From positions 5,699 to 69,698 of the forward strand of contig CAYFQB010000082.1 of NCBI GenBank assembly GCA_964345225.1: DNA of 64,000 bases. The letters are read 5' to 3'. Positions 26,459 to 34,830 of the stretch are shown piece after piece. The stretch comes from CAYFQB01 sp964345225. GTDB lineage: Bacteria > Nitrospirota > Thermodesulfovibrionia > Thermodesulfovibrionales > UBA6898. Made by a program: the position numbers and the translations under genes. Positions within the stretch are counted from its first letter, which is position 1, and every line of letters starts with the position of its first letter. The notes below the pieces were generated by a model. The model was not told the DNA's origin, did no database searches, and worked only from the letters and a program-made list of their open reading frames with translations.

Positions 26459-26632
26459 AGGGACATTTCCCATATTTCTTGATGGGTATACCTCTACGAG
26501 TCGTTGACTCAACGAGTCGTAGACAAAAATTTCCCTATGTCCACTCAAGAAACATGTCCAACTACAACTATACAACATGTATACCTGCTTCAAATGCAAT
26601 TTCAAAGATTAAAAAATACGAGAAGTGTCCCT
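26459..26632. repeat. MITE-like palindromic element (truncated copy) with GGGACA ends
   Basis: The right half (about 26525-26602) is a close relative of the elements at 42861 and 59378 (AAAAATTTCCCTATGTCC, CAAGAAACATG, ATGTATACCTGCTTCAAATG). The outer ends are inverted AGGGACA words (26459-26465 and 26626-26632). The left part holds a near-palindrome of CTACGAGTCGTTG. It may be a rearranged or composite element. GGGACA ends resemble REP-type targets of Y1 transposases (inference). Confidence 0.6.
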
Positions 26633-26646
26633 AAATAAAGCTGGTG

Positions 26647-27540
26647 TTACTCATTCTTATAGTGATACGTTTTTATATCTATTCCTGCTTTTTCTACAAG
26701 ATCAAATACAGGTTTGTAATCATCAACCGTTGTTTCAATGAACTTTATGGCACCGAATTTCTCAAGAACAGCCCTGCCTTCAGGGCTCTTGTCTATATTC
26801 AAAAGAACATCTTTGAGTTTTTTCTTGATACCGGTTGCAAGGTCTTTTCTTACACAGAGGCCGTTTGAAGGCACCTTGGGAGATTCTGCAAGTATTACGA
26901 TTTCAGTATTCACCCTCGGTTGATCTTTCCTGACCCTGTCATAAATAGTATTCTTCGCAGCACCCACATCTGCATCCATCTCAAGGACAGCATGTACAGA
27001 GGCATCATGGCTTCCAGTAAAATAATATTCACTGAAGAATTCATCGATATCAGAGACTCCACTTTTCTTCAGATATGCAAGGGGAAATATGTATCCTGCT
27101 GTGGTTGCTTTTTCGACAAAAGCCATCTTCTTGCCTTTCATGTCATTCACGCTTTTTATATTGCTGTCCTTTCTTACAAATATGTGGCCGTGATATGTAG
27201 AGGTGTTGTCGAGATTGACCGGTCTTGCTAAGGGTACTACACCAAGCTTCTGTATTGCCAGTGCCCCTGTGAATGAACCAAAGAAAGCACCGTCCATATT
27301 TGCAGAGGCGAATCTATCTATAATATTGCCGTATCTGCTTAGGATAGTGAGTTTTACGGTTACCCCGGTCTTCTCTGACAGGTATTCTGCCAGAGGTTTG
27401 AATCTCTCAATCTGTTTGAAGACATTCATCTCTGGTATGAGACCGATAAGAATCTCTTTCTGCGGGGCTTGAGCTAATGCAAGAAGAGGAATTAAAAGAA
27501 TTATTATTATAAATAAGGTTATTTGTGCTGGATATTTCAT
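26647..27540 (-). CDS. PhnD-like phosphate/phosphonate substrate-binding protein
   Basis: This 297-aa periplasmic protein has a signal peptide (ending ALAQA) and the PhnD-like pattern: LIGLIPEMNVFKQIERFKPLAEYLSEKTG, DGAFFGSFTGALAI, ARPVNLDNTSTYHGHIFVRKDSNI, GKKMAFVEKATTAGYIFPLAYL, and DVGAAKNTIYDR. Classical PhnD delivers phosphonate to PhnCE, but no permease or ATPase gene is near. Orphan members often serve as sensors for two-component systems or bind other oxyanions, so the ligand is open. Confidence 0.82.
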   Translation of the reverse strand: MKYPAQITLFIIIILLIPLLALAQAPQKEILIGLIPEMNVFKQIERFKPLAEYLSEKTGVTVKLTILSRYGNIIDRFASANMDGAFFGSFTGALAIQKLGVVPLARPVNLDNTSTYHGHIFVRKDSNIKSVNDMKGKKMAFVEKATTAGYIFPLAYLKKSGVSDIDEFFSEYYFTGSHDASVHAVLEMDADVGAAKNTIYDRVRKDQPRVNTEIVILAESPKVPSNGLCVRKDLATGIKKKLKDVLLNIDKSPEGRAVLEKFGAIKFIETTVDDYKPVFDLVEKAGIDIKTYHYKNE

Positions 27541-27636
27541 TGAAACACTCTAATCGATGATCTTAAATAATATTATAATACAATTTCTTCCAGGTAAAAA
27601 GTGTTTTAGTTCTGTTCTAATGTGGTGTGCCGGAAT

Positions 27637-27963
27637 TTAAGTCTTTTCCCCTGTCTCCTCTTTAACCCATTTCAGATAATCCTCAAAGCCTTCCACAATA
27701 GGCAGTGCAATAATCTCAGGTACGGAATAACTGTGAAGATCCTTTACACTTTTCATAAGGCTTTCGAATAAATCCTTCCTGGTCTTCACGATCAAAAGCG
27801 CCTCATTATCATCCTCAATATTTCCTTCCCATCTGTAGACAGAACGAATATCTTTTACGACATTTACGCATGCTGCTGTCCTATTTTCAACAATAGCCCT
27901 TGCAATCTTTACGGCCTCATCTTCCTTTGGAACTGTTATTAATACTACAATGCAATCTGTCAT
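27637..27963 (-). CDS. cutA: CutA1 divalent-ion tolerance protein
   Basis: This protein of about 108 aa starts at ATG 27963 (a TTG at 27978 is possible). It has the CutA1 signature: VVLITVPKEDEAVKIARAIVENRTAACVNVV, SVYRWEGNIEDDNEALLIVKT, and HSYSVPEIIALPI. CutA1 forms a trimer of ferredoxin-like subunits and is linked to copper and divalent metal tolerance in E. coli, though its mechanism is unclear. It lies 4 bases after the M29 peptidase. Confidence 0.95.
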   Translation of the reverse strand: MTDCIVVLITVPKEDEAVKIARAIVENRTAACVNVVKDIRSVYRWEGNIEDDNEALLIVKTRKDLFESLMKSVKDLHSYSVPEIIALPIVEGFEDYLKWVKEETGEKT

Positions 27964-27967
27964 GATA

Positions 27968-29095
27968 TCACAACGCAAGTTCCCCTTTTTTCATTAATAT
28001 ATTTCTGCTTTTATCTTTATGAATAAGTGTAACTGTGGGTTTGAAGAATACAAAATCCTGGTGAAAAGGTGTTTTAACTTTTCCCCCGAATGAGCTATTG
28101 TCACCAAGTGCGATATGAATTGTTCCCATAATCTTTTCTGATTCAAGGATATTGTAAGGTCTTTTAGCCCTGTTGTTTGTGCCTATCCCAAGTTCTGCAA
28201 TATTTCCGTTTTCCTTTCTCTCGGATATTTTTTTCTTCAGTTGGTATGTATATTCCTCATTTCCTGAAATATCTTTTACATAGCCCTCGTCAATTGCAAG
28301 CGTTACCGGTGATTTAAGTTCCCTTGTAGGAGCCCATTCCAGAATGAGCTTGCCTTTAGCAGTTCCTTCAACCGGTGAGATATATGCCTCACCTGCGGGA
28401 AGATTGCCAAAAGATCCGGGCTTGGTCAATATTCCTGTATCAGCATAAGCTTTCCTGTTTTTGGTTGAGAATGAAAGCTTTGAACCATTTGCAGTTGTTA
28501 TTTCGACCCTTTCTGCCTTATTGAGCTTCCTGGTGATATTGTTTGTTATCCTGGCAAGATGTTTCCAGTCAATATTCATAGGACCTTCAAGCATTGACAT
28601 CTCAAAAAGCGGCATACTTGCATATCTTGCATTACATACCCGTGTCAGCAGATCCCTGAATCTTGTATGGCTGGTTGAATAATTAGAGAGAGCAATGACA
28701 GCAGTAACAGCATCATTCTTGAATTTATTTAAGATTCCCTCTGCCTTTTTAATATCTGAATCATCGGCATTTTTCATAAGTAACTGCTGAAGGATACCGG
28801 TTTTTGCCAATGCTCTAATTGCCCGTTTACCGAAAGCAATTTCCCATAGTTCCGGTGGTGGTTCTGCCCCGTGGCTTCCTGTGGCCTGGTATTCATGAAC
28901 AATAACTTCTTTTGCAAAACTCTTCCCTGTTTCCGATGTAAGAAAGGCTATACACTTAAGCTTGGATCTTCTCTCAAACTCGGAGTTATCAATATCTTCA
29001 GCCGGAGATGGTCTATCAGTAAAAATAAGGGCTTTTTCTGTTTTTTTTACACCGAGGTTTACGCGGAATATATTCCTTAGTATTTCTGTAATCAC
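27968..29095 (-). CDS. Aminopeptidase, M29-like family
   Basis: This 375-aa protein resembles thermophilic M29 metallo-aminopeptidases. The N-terminal half is alpha/beta (EKALIFTDRPSP). The C-terminal half carries GNLPAGEAYISPVEGTAKGKL, then ELGIGTNNRAKRPYNILESEKIMGTIHIALGDNSSFGG and a late FHQDFVFFKP, the glutamate/histidine/aspartate metal-site pattern of the family. It overlaps pilQ by 4 bases at the distal end of the pil operon, an uncommon place for it, and is probably unrelated in function. Confidence 0.82.
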   Translation of the reverse strand: MITEILRNIFRVNLGVKKTEKALIFTDRPSPAEDIDNSEFERRSKLKCIAFLTSETGKSFAKEVIVHEYQATGSHGAEPPPELWEIAFGKRAIRALAKTGILQQLLMKNADDSDIKKAEGILNKFKNDAVTAVIALSNYSTSHTRFRDLLTRVCNARYASMPLFEMSMLEGPMNIDWKHLARITNNITRKLNKAERVEITTANGSKLSFSTKNRKAYADTGILTKPGSFGNLPAGEAYISPVEGTAKGKLILEWAPTRELKSPVTLAIDEGYVKDISGNEEYTYQLKKKISERKENGNIAELGIGTNNRAKRPYNILESEKIMGTIHIALGDNSSFGGKVKTPFHQDFVFFKPTVTLIHKDKSRNILMKKGELAL

Positions 29096-30324
29096 AATTT
29101 TTCTATTTCAATAATTGGGGTAATGAAGATGAGCAATTCTTTCATGTCTTGAAACTTATCTTCTTTTTTGAAAAGCCAGCCTAGCACTGGTATCTTGGAA
29201 AGGAGAGGGACCCTCATTTCTCCGGTAGAATCTGACTTTGTAAAGATACCCCCTATGACAAGTGTCTCACCATTTTTAACAGTTACGTCTGTAATTGCCT
29301 CCCTTGTGTTGATTGCTGGAATCTGTTCAACTGTCCTTGTCCAGTCGAACTCTTCTTTTTTAGTAATTATATTCATCATGACATTTCCTTCAGGCGTTAT
29401 CTGTGGCGTAACCTCGAGTTTCAGCAGTGCTTCTATCTCCTCTGTCCCTAGACCTGTTGTTCCTCCGGTAACAATGGTTGTATCAGTTGTCGATCTTACT
29501 CTTAGCTTTTGCCCGGTTGAGATTGAGGCCTTTTTGTTGTTCGCTGTCAGGATCCGGGGATTTGAGAGTATTTTTGCATCTCCAGTCTGTTCCATTGCCG
29601 ATAATCTAATATCCAGGTTAAGTCTATTAGTTAAAATACCAATCTTTAAGGCGGCAAAAGGATTTGCAACAGTCGTTAGAGTAGCAGGCAGGTTTACAGC
29701 CAAATTATCCTCTTCAGTTGCCCCTGAAAAAGTAAAATTACCCTTGGTATATGTACCGCCCCACTGAATTCCGAGGCTTCTGTCAGTATTTTTATTCACC
29801 TCAACTATTTTTGCGTCTATCATGACCTGCGGTGGTATTTTATCAAGCGTTCTGATCAGAGCCTCAATTTGTGGGATATTGGCCGGGAGATCCTTGACAA
29901 TTACCGTGTTTGACCTTGTGTCTCCAGCTATTTCGCCTCTCTTGCTCATTACTTTTTTAATTATTTTCTCAATATCTTGTGGATTGGCATAGCTTAAAGT
30001 AACCGTTTGTGTTACAAGTTCTTCATCCACTGTTGCCTTAACAACCCTGACGATATTGCCCTCTTTTATATAGGTATATCCCTTGCCTTTCAGGATTGAT
30101 TCTATTGCATCCCATAAAGGCACATTCCTCAGGCTTACAGTAACTTTCCCTGTAACGCTTTCATCAACAATAATATTTATCCTGTGTTCCTGGCTCAGGG
30201 CTCTTAGTACATCTTTCAATTCAACATCCCTTAGTTCAATAGAAACAGCAGGGCCTCTATCATCTGCAAGGGCAATAGAAGAAAAAATTATAAAGAAGAT
30301 TATTAAAAAAAGGAGTCTCTTCAT
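29092..30324 (-). CDS. pilQ: Type IV pilus secretin PilQ (short form)
   Basis: This 410-aa protein has a signal peptide (LLFLIIFFIIFSSIALA), an N0/STN domain (SIELRDVELKDVLRALSQEHRINIIVDESVTGKVTVSL), an N1 domain (LSYANPQDIEKIIKKVM...), then the secretin domain with VMIDAKIVEVNKNTDRSLGIQWGG and NGETLVIGGIFTKSD. It lacks the AMIN domains of longer PilQ proteins. It forms the outer-membrane pore for the pilus. It is last of pilMNOPQ, overlapping pilP by 4 bases. Confidence 0.93.
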   Translation of the reverse strand: MKRLLFLIIFFIIFSSIALADDRGPAVSIELRDVELKDVLRALSQEHRINIIVDESVTGKVTVSLRNVPLWDAIESILKGKGYTYIKEGNIVRVVKATVDEELVTQTVTLSYANPQDIEKIIKKVMSKRGEIAGDTRSNTVIVKDLPANIPQIEALIRTLDKIPPQVMIDAKIVEVNKNTDRSLGIQWGGTYTKGNFTFSGATEEDNLAVNLPATLTTVANPFAALKIGILTNRLNLDIRLSAMEQTGDAKILSNPRILTANNKKASISTGQKLRVRSTTDTTIVTGGTTGLGTEEIEALLKLEVTPQITPEGNVMMNIITKKEEFDWTRTVEQIPAINTREAITDVTVKNGETLVIGGIFTKSDSTGEMRVPLLSKIPVLGWLFKKEDKFQDMKELLIFITPIIEIEKL

Positions 30325-30704
30325 TTTTTTCCTCCTCTGATGGCAAACCTTTCAATACCAAGGTAATATTTTTTCCTGTTATTTTCAAGGAGTACTTTTT
30401 CTTTCGAAATATCTTTTATGACAAAATCATCGATTTTATCCCCTACCCTGTAAAAACCGCCGTCAATTATTGCAAGTGCCTTTTCGCCATCAGAGATTAT
30501 GCCGTCTACCTTTATTCTGATAAAAGTATCAATTGTCTCTTGTCTTGCCTTTTCATCATTAAACTTATATTTTATAAATGGATCTTTCCCCCAACTTTCC
30601 TTTGTCTGCTCCTGAAGACGGTTTATATTTATATCCGACAGACTCTCACAATATCCCGCTGAAACAGTTAAAAGAAGCAATGCAATTGAAAGAAAAATTC
30701 TCAT
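30321..30704 (-). CDS. pilP: Type IV pilus assembly lipoprotein PilP-like
   Basis: This 127-aa protein has a signal peptide ending AGYC, a possible lipobox. The body matches the PilP beta domain (IRIKVDGIISDGEKALAIIDGGFYRVGDKIDDFVIKDISKEKVLLENNRKKYYL). PilP links the PilMNO inner-membrane complex to PilQ. Four-base overlaps with pilO and pilQ. Confidence 0.88.
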   Translation of the reverse strand: MRIFLSIALLLLTVSAGYCESLSDININRLQEQTKESWGKDPFIKYKFNDEKARQETIDTFIRIKVDGIISDGEKALAIIDGGFYRVGDKIDDFVIKDISKEKVLLENNRKKYYLGIERFAIRGGKK

Positions 30705-31243
30705 CCTTTCCTCAGATATACTACTGCCTTAACTAATGCGATGCCAGAAGGGTAGACAGTATCATTTGTTTCGAATTTAACGTCTTTTATCATAAAAAGT
30801 CTCTGTCTTTCCTCGATGTTCCTTAAAAAATCATAAAGTGCTTTAAACCGCACCCTCAGCTCTATTTTAATCTTCATCTGAACATAGCTGTTTTTGTTCT
30901 TTATACTTTCTGGTACCAGAGAAATAAATTCAACATCAGCACGATTTGCCTCGCGTGTGATTGCCGCAAGCATTCCTGCTAAATCCTCTGTATCGGGCAA
31001 TTCTATAGGTCCTTCAATAACAGGCTGCCGAACAGATATTGAAACAATTGCAGCGTCTAAAGCTTTAATTTCACTCTTTAGACTGTTTAATTCTATTTTA
31101 AGTGAGTCAACCTTTTTGGCTGAAGGTCCATATAAAAACATATATGGCACAATTATAACAGACAGGACGATAGTAGTTAAGAAGATAATTTTCTCCCTGT
31201 TAGTAAGTCTTTTAAATCTGCCCTTTACTTTTTCTAAATCCAT
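30701..31243 (-). CDS. pilO: Type IV pilus inner-membrane protein PilO
   Basis: This 180-aa protein has a transmembrane helix near 20-38 (IIFLTTIVLSVIIVPYMFLY), a coiled coil (VDSLKIELNSLKSEIKALDA) and a ferredoxin-like C-terminal domain (KIELRVRFKALYDFLRNIEERQRLFMIKDVKFET). It pairs with PilN. It overlaps pilN by 10 bases. Confidence 0.92.
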   Translation of the reverse strand: MDLEKVKGRFKRLTNREKIIFLTTIVLSVIIVPYMFLYGPSAKKVDSLKIELNSLKSEIKALDAAIVSISVRQPVIEGPIELPDTEDLAGMLAAITREANRADVEFISLVPESIKNKNSYVQMKIKIELRVRFKALYDFLRNIEERQRLFMIKDVKFETNDTVYPSGIALVKAVVYLRKG

Positions 31244-31767
31244 CTCAGTCTTGCCTTAAGTTCAAATGAGACCTCTTTCTCCCCTTTTTGTGAATAGACA
31301 ATCTTTACATCATCGAATAAATCAGAATCTTCTATCATGGCAATGAATGATGCAATTTCCATTTGTGTAAAAGCATATCCTTTGAAAGCAATGCTTTCAG
31401 TATCCTGGTTTGCTTCAACAGATGAAAGCCATATATGCTCGGGGATTATTAAAGAGATTTCACTGATGATTTTGCTCCATTGAGGTACCCTCTCCAGCTC
31501 ATGTAATATTTCTTTTTCTATGGGTATAGCAACACCAGAGGAAGGTTTGGGCATAACAGCATACCTTGCCTGAATCTCGGCCTTCTTTTGTTTAAGTGTG
31601 TTTATTTCCGCCTGTATACCTCTGGATTCTATTATATTAAAAATCCATAGAATCATGATGACGGCAATGTATAAAGATACAATATAAATAAGATAATACA
31701 GGGGATTTCCTCTTCGGGTTTTTATTGTAGTGATTTCAGGGGGCAGAAGATTCAGTGTTTCTTTCAA
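31234..31767 (-). CDS. pilN: Type IV pilus inner-membrane protein PilN
   Basis: This 177-aa protein starts with the PilM-binding motif NLLPPE (residues 6-11), followed by one membrane helix (YLIYIVSLYIAVIMILWIF), a coiled coil and a ferredoxin-like domain (VPQWSKIISEISLIIPEHIWLSSVE). The cytoplasmic motif binds PilM. Four-base overlap with pilM. Confidence 0.93.
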   Translation of the reverse strand: MKETLNLLPPEITTIKTRRGNPLYYLIYIVSLYIAVIMILWIFNIIESRGIQAEINTLKQKKAEIQARYAVMPKPSSGVAIPIEKEILHELERVPQWSKIISEISLIIPEHIWLSSVEANQDTESIAFKGYAFTQMEIASFIAMIEDSDLFDDVKIVYSQKGEKEVSFELKARLRWI

Positions 31768-32741
31768 GCAGACCTCCGTGCAAGTCCCATTGCTAAAGAA
31801 AATCGCGACCCAAGCATCCTGATACTTTCATCGCTTAAAGCAAATCCTTCAAAGGGATTAGGCACGCTTAGCGGAAGATTTAATGATCTGGAAAGATATT
31901 CATTAATATTTGAATTCAGGCTGAGTCCACCTGTAAGCATAATTCCAGAGAAAATCTTTTCCTTGAAGTTAGCCTTATAATAATCAATTGAACGTATAAC
32001 CTCCCTCAGAATCTGATCCAATGGTTCTTTTATAACATCTGAAGATGCATTCATCAACATTTTATCGGCCTCTTCATGAGAGATGCCCTGGCCTATCAGA
32101 TAATTGATAATTAGCTCTCCACCCATCTCTACAGTCCTTGTCAGGCGGAGAACGCCTACTCGTATGATATTAATCTCTAAATGTTTTGCTCCTAAATCAA
32201 TCAATAAAACATTGTTCCTGTCTTCAGGACCCAATGCCCGCATAAGCGCAAGGGGACTTACATCTACAGCCATGACTTTAAGTCCTGCTTCTTTTAAAAC
32301 AGATACGTATTTCTCGACGTTTTTCCTTTCGACAGCAGCAAATGTAGCTGCAATCCCATCTGTTACCTCCTGAGATATATAATCGAAGATAGCATCTTCT
32401 TCAGAATAAGGGATCTGTCTTTTGATCTCCCATCTGATTGCCTCTTTCAGCTCAGAGTCAGGCATGGCAGGAAAATATATAGTTCTTATGAATGAATAAC
32501 TTCCAGGGATATATATGACAGACTCTCTGCCAATAATTCCGATTTCCTCGAAAAACCCTCGTAGCTTACGTATGAGGGCTGTTTCCTCAACTCTTTCGGC
32601 CGGAGGGATTTCCAAAAGTGCTGCTAAAGATATTTTTTTCCTTGATATTCCCGCAATTTTAATAGAACTGCTTCCGAGGTCTACACCAATAGTTTTTGAA
32701 CGCCGTATACCTCTGAAAAGATTAATCACAAACATATCCAT
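31764..32741 (-). CDS. pilM: Actin-like type IV pilus protein PilM
   Basis: This 325-aa actin-fold protein has IGVDLGSSSIKIAGIS (phosphate-1), the central VLLIDLGAKHLEINII (phosphate-2), and GIMLTGGLSLNSNINEYLSRSLNLPL (adenosine motif). It forms the cytoplasmic ring bound to PilN. It is first gene of the pil operon, with a promoter about 250 bases upstream. Confidence 0.95.
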   Translation of the reverse strand: MDMFVINLFRGIRRSKTIGVDLGSSSIKIAGISRKKISLAALLEIPPAERVEETALIRKLRGFFEEIGIIGRESVIYIPGSYSFIRTIYFPAMPDSELKEAIRWEIKRQIPYSEEDAIFDYISQEVTDGIAATFAAVERKNVEKYVSVLKEAGLKVMAVDVSPLALMRALGPEDRNNVLLIDLGAKHLEINIIRVGVLRLTRTVEMGGELIINYLIGQGISHEEADKMLMNASSDVIKEPLDQILREVIRSIDYYKANFKEKIFSGIMLTGGLSLNSNINEYLSRSLNLPLSVPNPFEGFALSDESIRMLGSRFSLAMGLARRSA

Positions 32742-33057
32742 GTAAAATAATATTCCACAGAGAAGATAAATGCAATTACAATAATGATAGAAAAACTAGG
32801 TACTGTTCTATAAGAAAATACTGATATATAGGTCTTTTGTAACATTTTAACAGAAGACTTATTTAGTTTTTCCATTACGTAAGGAACAACTAAAAATAAG
32901 GAACACATTAGCAATGAAAGCAGAACAATAAAGGTGGATTTATTTACTATATATATAGCTATACCCTCTTAGTTAAAGCTCTACTTTAACAATATATGAG
33001 GTTAAGACTAATTTGTCAAGGTTTTACCGGATTTTATTAATTATATATATTAAATAT
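32742..33057. other. Intergenic region between purF and pilM
   Basis: Holds the pil promoter (32991-33019), the inverted repeat at 32972-32990 and an AT-rich leader of about 240 bases with no small gene that I can support. Confidence 0.5.
32991..33019 (-). promoter_or_regulatory. Sigma-70-type promoter of the pilM operon
   Basis: On the minus strand: TTGACA (33019-33014), a 17-base spacer, TATATT (32996-32991). Just after it, at 32972-32990, GTTAAAG and CTTTAAC form a 7-bp inverted repeat around a 5-base centre at the expected start of transcription, a possible operator. Confidence 0.75.
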
Positions 33058-34500
33058 TTATTTAAAGAAAAACTCCATCTGTTCCAGATGTTCGCCTGGA
33101 AAACTTATCGGGTAGTCATTGTTAAAGCAGGCTGCGCAGTAATTTTGGGAATCCGGCACTATTTTAAGTAGCCCTTCTATGCTCAAATATGACAGTGTAT
33201 CTGCAGTTGTATATTTCCTGATTTCTTCGATAGAATGGCTTGAGGCGATCAGCTCCTGTCTTGTAGGAGTATCAATTCCATAAAAACACGGCATGATCGT
33301 AGGGGGAGAGCTTATCCTGAGATGAACCTCTTTTGCTCCGCCTGTCTCTCTCAACATCTTTACAATCTTCTTGCTGGTGGTTCCTCTGACTATTGAGTCA
33401 TCTATAACAATTAATTTCTTGCCCTCGATCAGTTTTTTTACAGGATTTAGTTTAATCTTGACTCCAAAATGCCTGATGCTTTGCTTTGGTTCAATAAAAG
33501 TCCTGCCTATATAGTGGTTTCTTATTAGACCAAAATCGAAGGGTATGTTGGTTTCTTCAGAAAACCCAAGAGCAGCAGGCACACCAGAGTCAGGAACAGG
33601 GATGACCAGATCAGCCTGTACGCTTGATTCCCTTGCGAGTTGCCTGCCGAATTCTTTCCTGATATTGTTAACATTCTGGCCGAAAAATATATAGCTATCC
33701 GGCCTTGAAAAATAGATAAACTCGAATATACAGAAAGCCATTTTATTGCTTGAAAGCGCTTTCTGAGATATAAGTCCCTTATCATTAATGATAACCATCT
33801 CACCGGGCTCGACATCGCGTATATATTTAGCACCTATCAAATCCAGAGAGCATGTCTCAGAAGCGACAATATATGCTCCATCGACCATTCCAATACAGAG
33901 AGGCCTGACACCATAAGGATCCCTGACCGCAATAATTTCTTTTTCTCTCAGGATAAGTAAACTGAAGGCCCCGCTGACTTTTTTAAGTGCCTCTATAACC
34001 CTCTCATAGAAGTTTTCTCCCTTTGAATGAGCAATAAGATGTACTATAACTTCACTGTCTGATGTTGACTGGAATATCGCACCTTCAATCTCGAGGGATT
34101 TCCTTAATTCGTTAGCGTTAACAAGATTGCCATTGTGGGCAATCGCAAGAGAACCGAGAGAAAAGTTGGCAACAATAGGCTGGACATTTTTTAATACGCT
34201 GCTGCCAGCGGTAGAATAACGGTTATGCCCGATAGCGATATGGCCATAAAGCTTTTTAATTCTCTTTTCGGTGAAAATATCTGCAACGAGACCAGTGGAT
34301 TTTTCAACATACATATTCTTGCCATTAGATGAGCATATACCCGCACCTTCCTGCCCCCTGTGCTGAAGAGCATGTAATCCAAGATATGTAAGGTTTGATG
34401 CTTCTGGATGGTTAAATACCCCGAATACGCCGCATTCTTCGTGAAACTTATCTGATAAGTCTGAAAAGCATGAAGGATGAATTTCAGGGATAGAATACAT
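33058..34500 (-). CDS. purF: Amidophosphoribosyltransferase
   Basis: This 480-aa protein is a class II glutamine amidotransferase plus phosphoribosyltransferase. Mature protein begins at the catalytic cysteine C23 (EECGVFG) after a 22-residue propeptide. Other motifs: ALQHRGQEGAG, GHNRYST, the PRPP loop VIPVPDSGVPAA and IVIDDSIVRGTTSKKIVKML. It makes phosphoribosylamine, the first step of purine synthesis. The family often carries a 4Fe-4S cluster; the C-terminal YCAACFNNDYPI is consistent with that. Confidence 0.97.
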   Translation of the reverse strand: MYSIPEIHPSCFSDLSDKFHEECGVFGVFNHPEASNLTYLGLHALQHRGQEGAGICSSNGKNMYVEKSTGLVADIFTEKRIKKLYGHIAIGHNRYSTAGSSVLKNVQPIVANFSLGSLAIAHNGNLVNANELRKSLEIEGAIFQSTSDSEVIVHLIAHSKGENFYERVIEALKKVSGAFSLLILREKEIIAVRDPYGVRPLCIGMVDGAYIVASETCSLDLIGAKYIRDVEPGEMVIINDKGLISQKALSSNKMAFCIFEFIYFSRPDSYIFFGQNVNNIRKEFGRQLARESSVQADLVIPVPDSGVPAALGFSEETNIPFDFGLIRNHYIGRTFIEPKQSIRHFGVKIKLNPVKKLIEGKKLIVIDDSIVRGTTSKKIVKMLRETGGAKEVHLRISSPPTIMPCFYGIDTPTRQELIASSHSIEEIRKYTTADTLSYLSIEGLLKIVPDSQNYCAACFNNDYPISFPGEHLEQMEFFFK

Positions 34501-34697
34501 TGTTTGAGGGATACGATGTTTTAGTGTTTTGTTTATTTGTAGCCCTTTGGTACCGAATCTTTTTTTGCTTTTTTGATTGCCAATTATAATTGCTTTCTCC
34601 CCCGGTTATATCGCTTCTTAATATTAACATAAAGTGGCCCAATATTTGACTTAGAAAATGAATAATTCATAAAAATATATCAGATTCATAAGGACAT

Positions 34698-34726
34698 TTG
34701 ATAAGACATTTTTTATATGCTAAAAT
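34698..34726 (+). promoter_or_regulatory. Promoter of the cbiMQO operon
   Basis: TTGATA (34698-34703), 17-base spacer, TAAAAT (34721-34726). Transcription would begin near 34733 and enter a hairpin leader. Confidence 0.7.
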
Positions 34727-34747
34727 TTAATATAAATCTGGAATCGC

Positions 34748-34806
34748 AAGGCCATGAAGGCACGAAGGACAGTAGTCCATAAATAATGCTTTCGTGGCTT
34801 TTTTTT
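34748..34806 (+). terminator. Leader hairpin with T-run before cbiM
   Basis: AAGGCCATGAAGG pairs with GCTTTCGTGGCTT (about 34748-34760 with 34789-34801), followed by eight or so T. A second, overlapping word (GGCACGAAGG, 34759-34768) could pair with the same right arm, so two alternative stems exist. Placed between promoter and gene, it looks like an attenuator. Confidence 0.55.
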
Positions 34807-34830
34807 CGGCGGGGGAAAAGAGGAATAATA

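Larger units (their letters stand above)
34501..34830. other. Divergent regulatory region purF-cbiM
   Basis: Contains the cbiM promoter (34698-34726) and a leader hairpin with T-run (34748-34806). No purF promoter could be picked with confidence. No gene in this stretch. Confidence 0.5.

Noticed and set aside
29092..30324. pilQ as a truncated pseudogene
   Set aside because: It is short for PilQ but has a signal peptide, N0, N1 and a complete secretin domain; only AMIN domains are missing, as in some natural short forms.
34733..34800. Cyclic di-GMP (GEMM-I) riboswitch before cbiM
   Set aside because: Only a GCAAGGCCA word recalls the family; the first conserved half and the second stem are missing.
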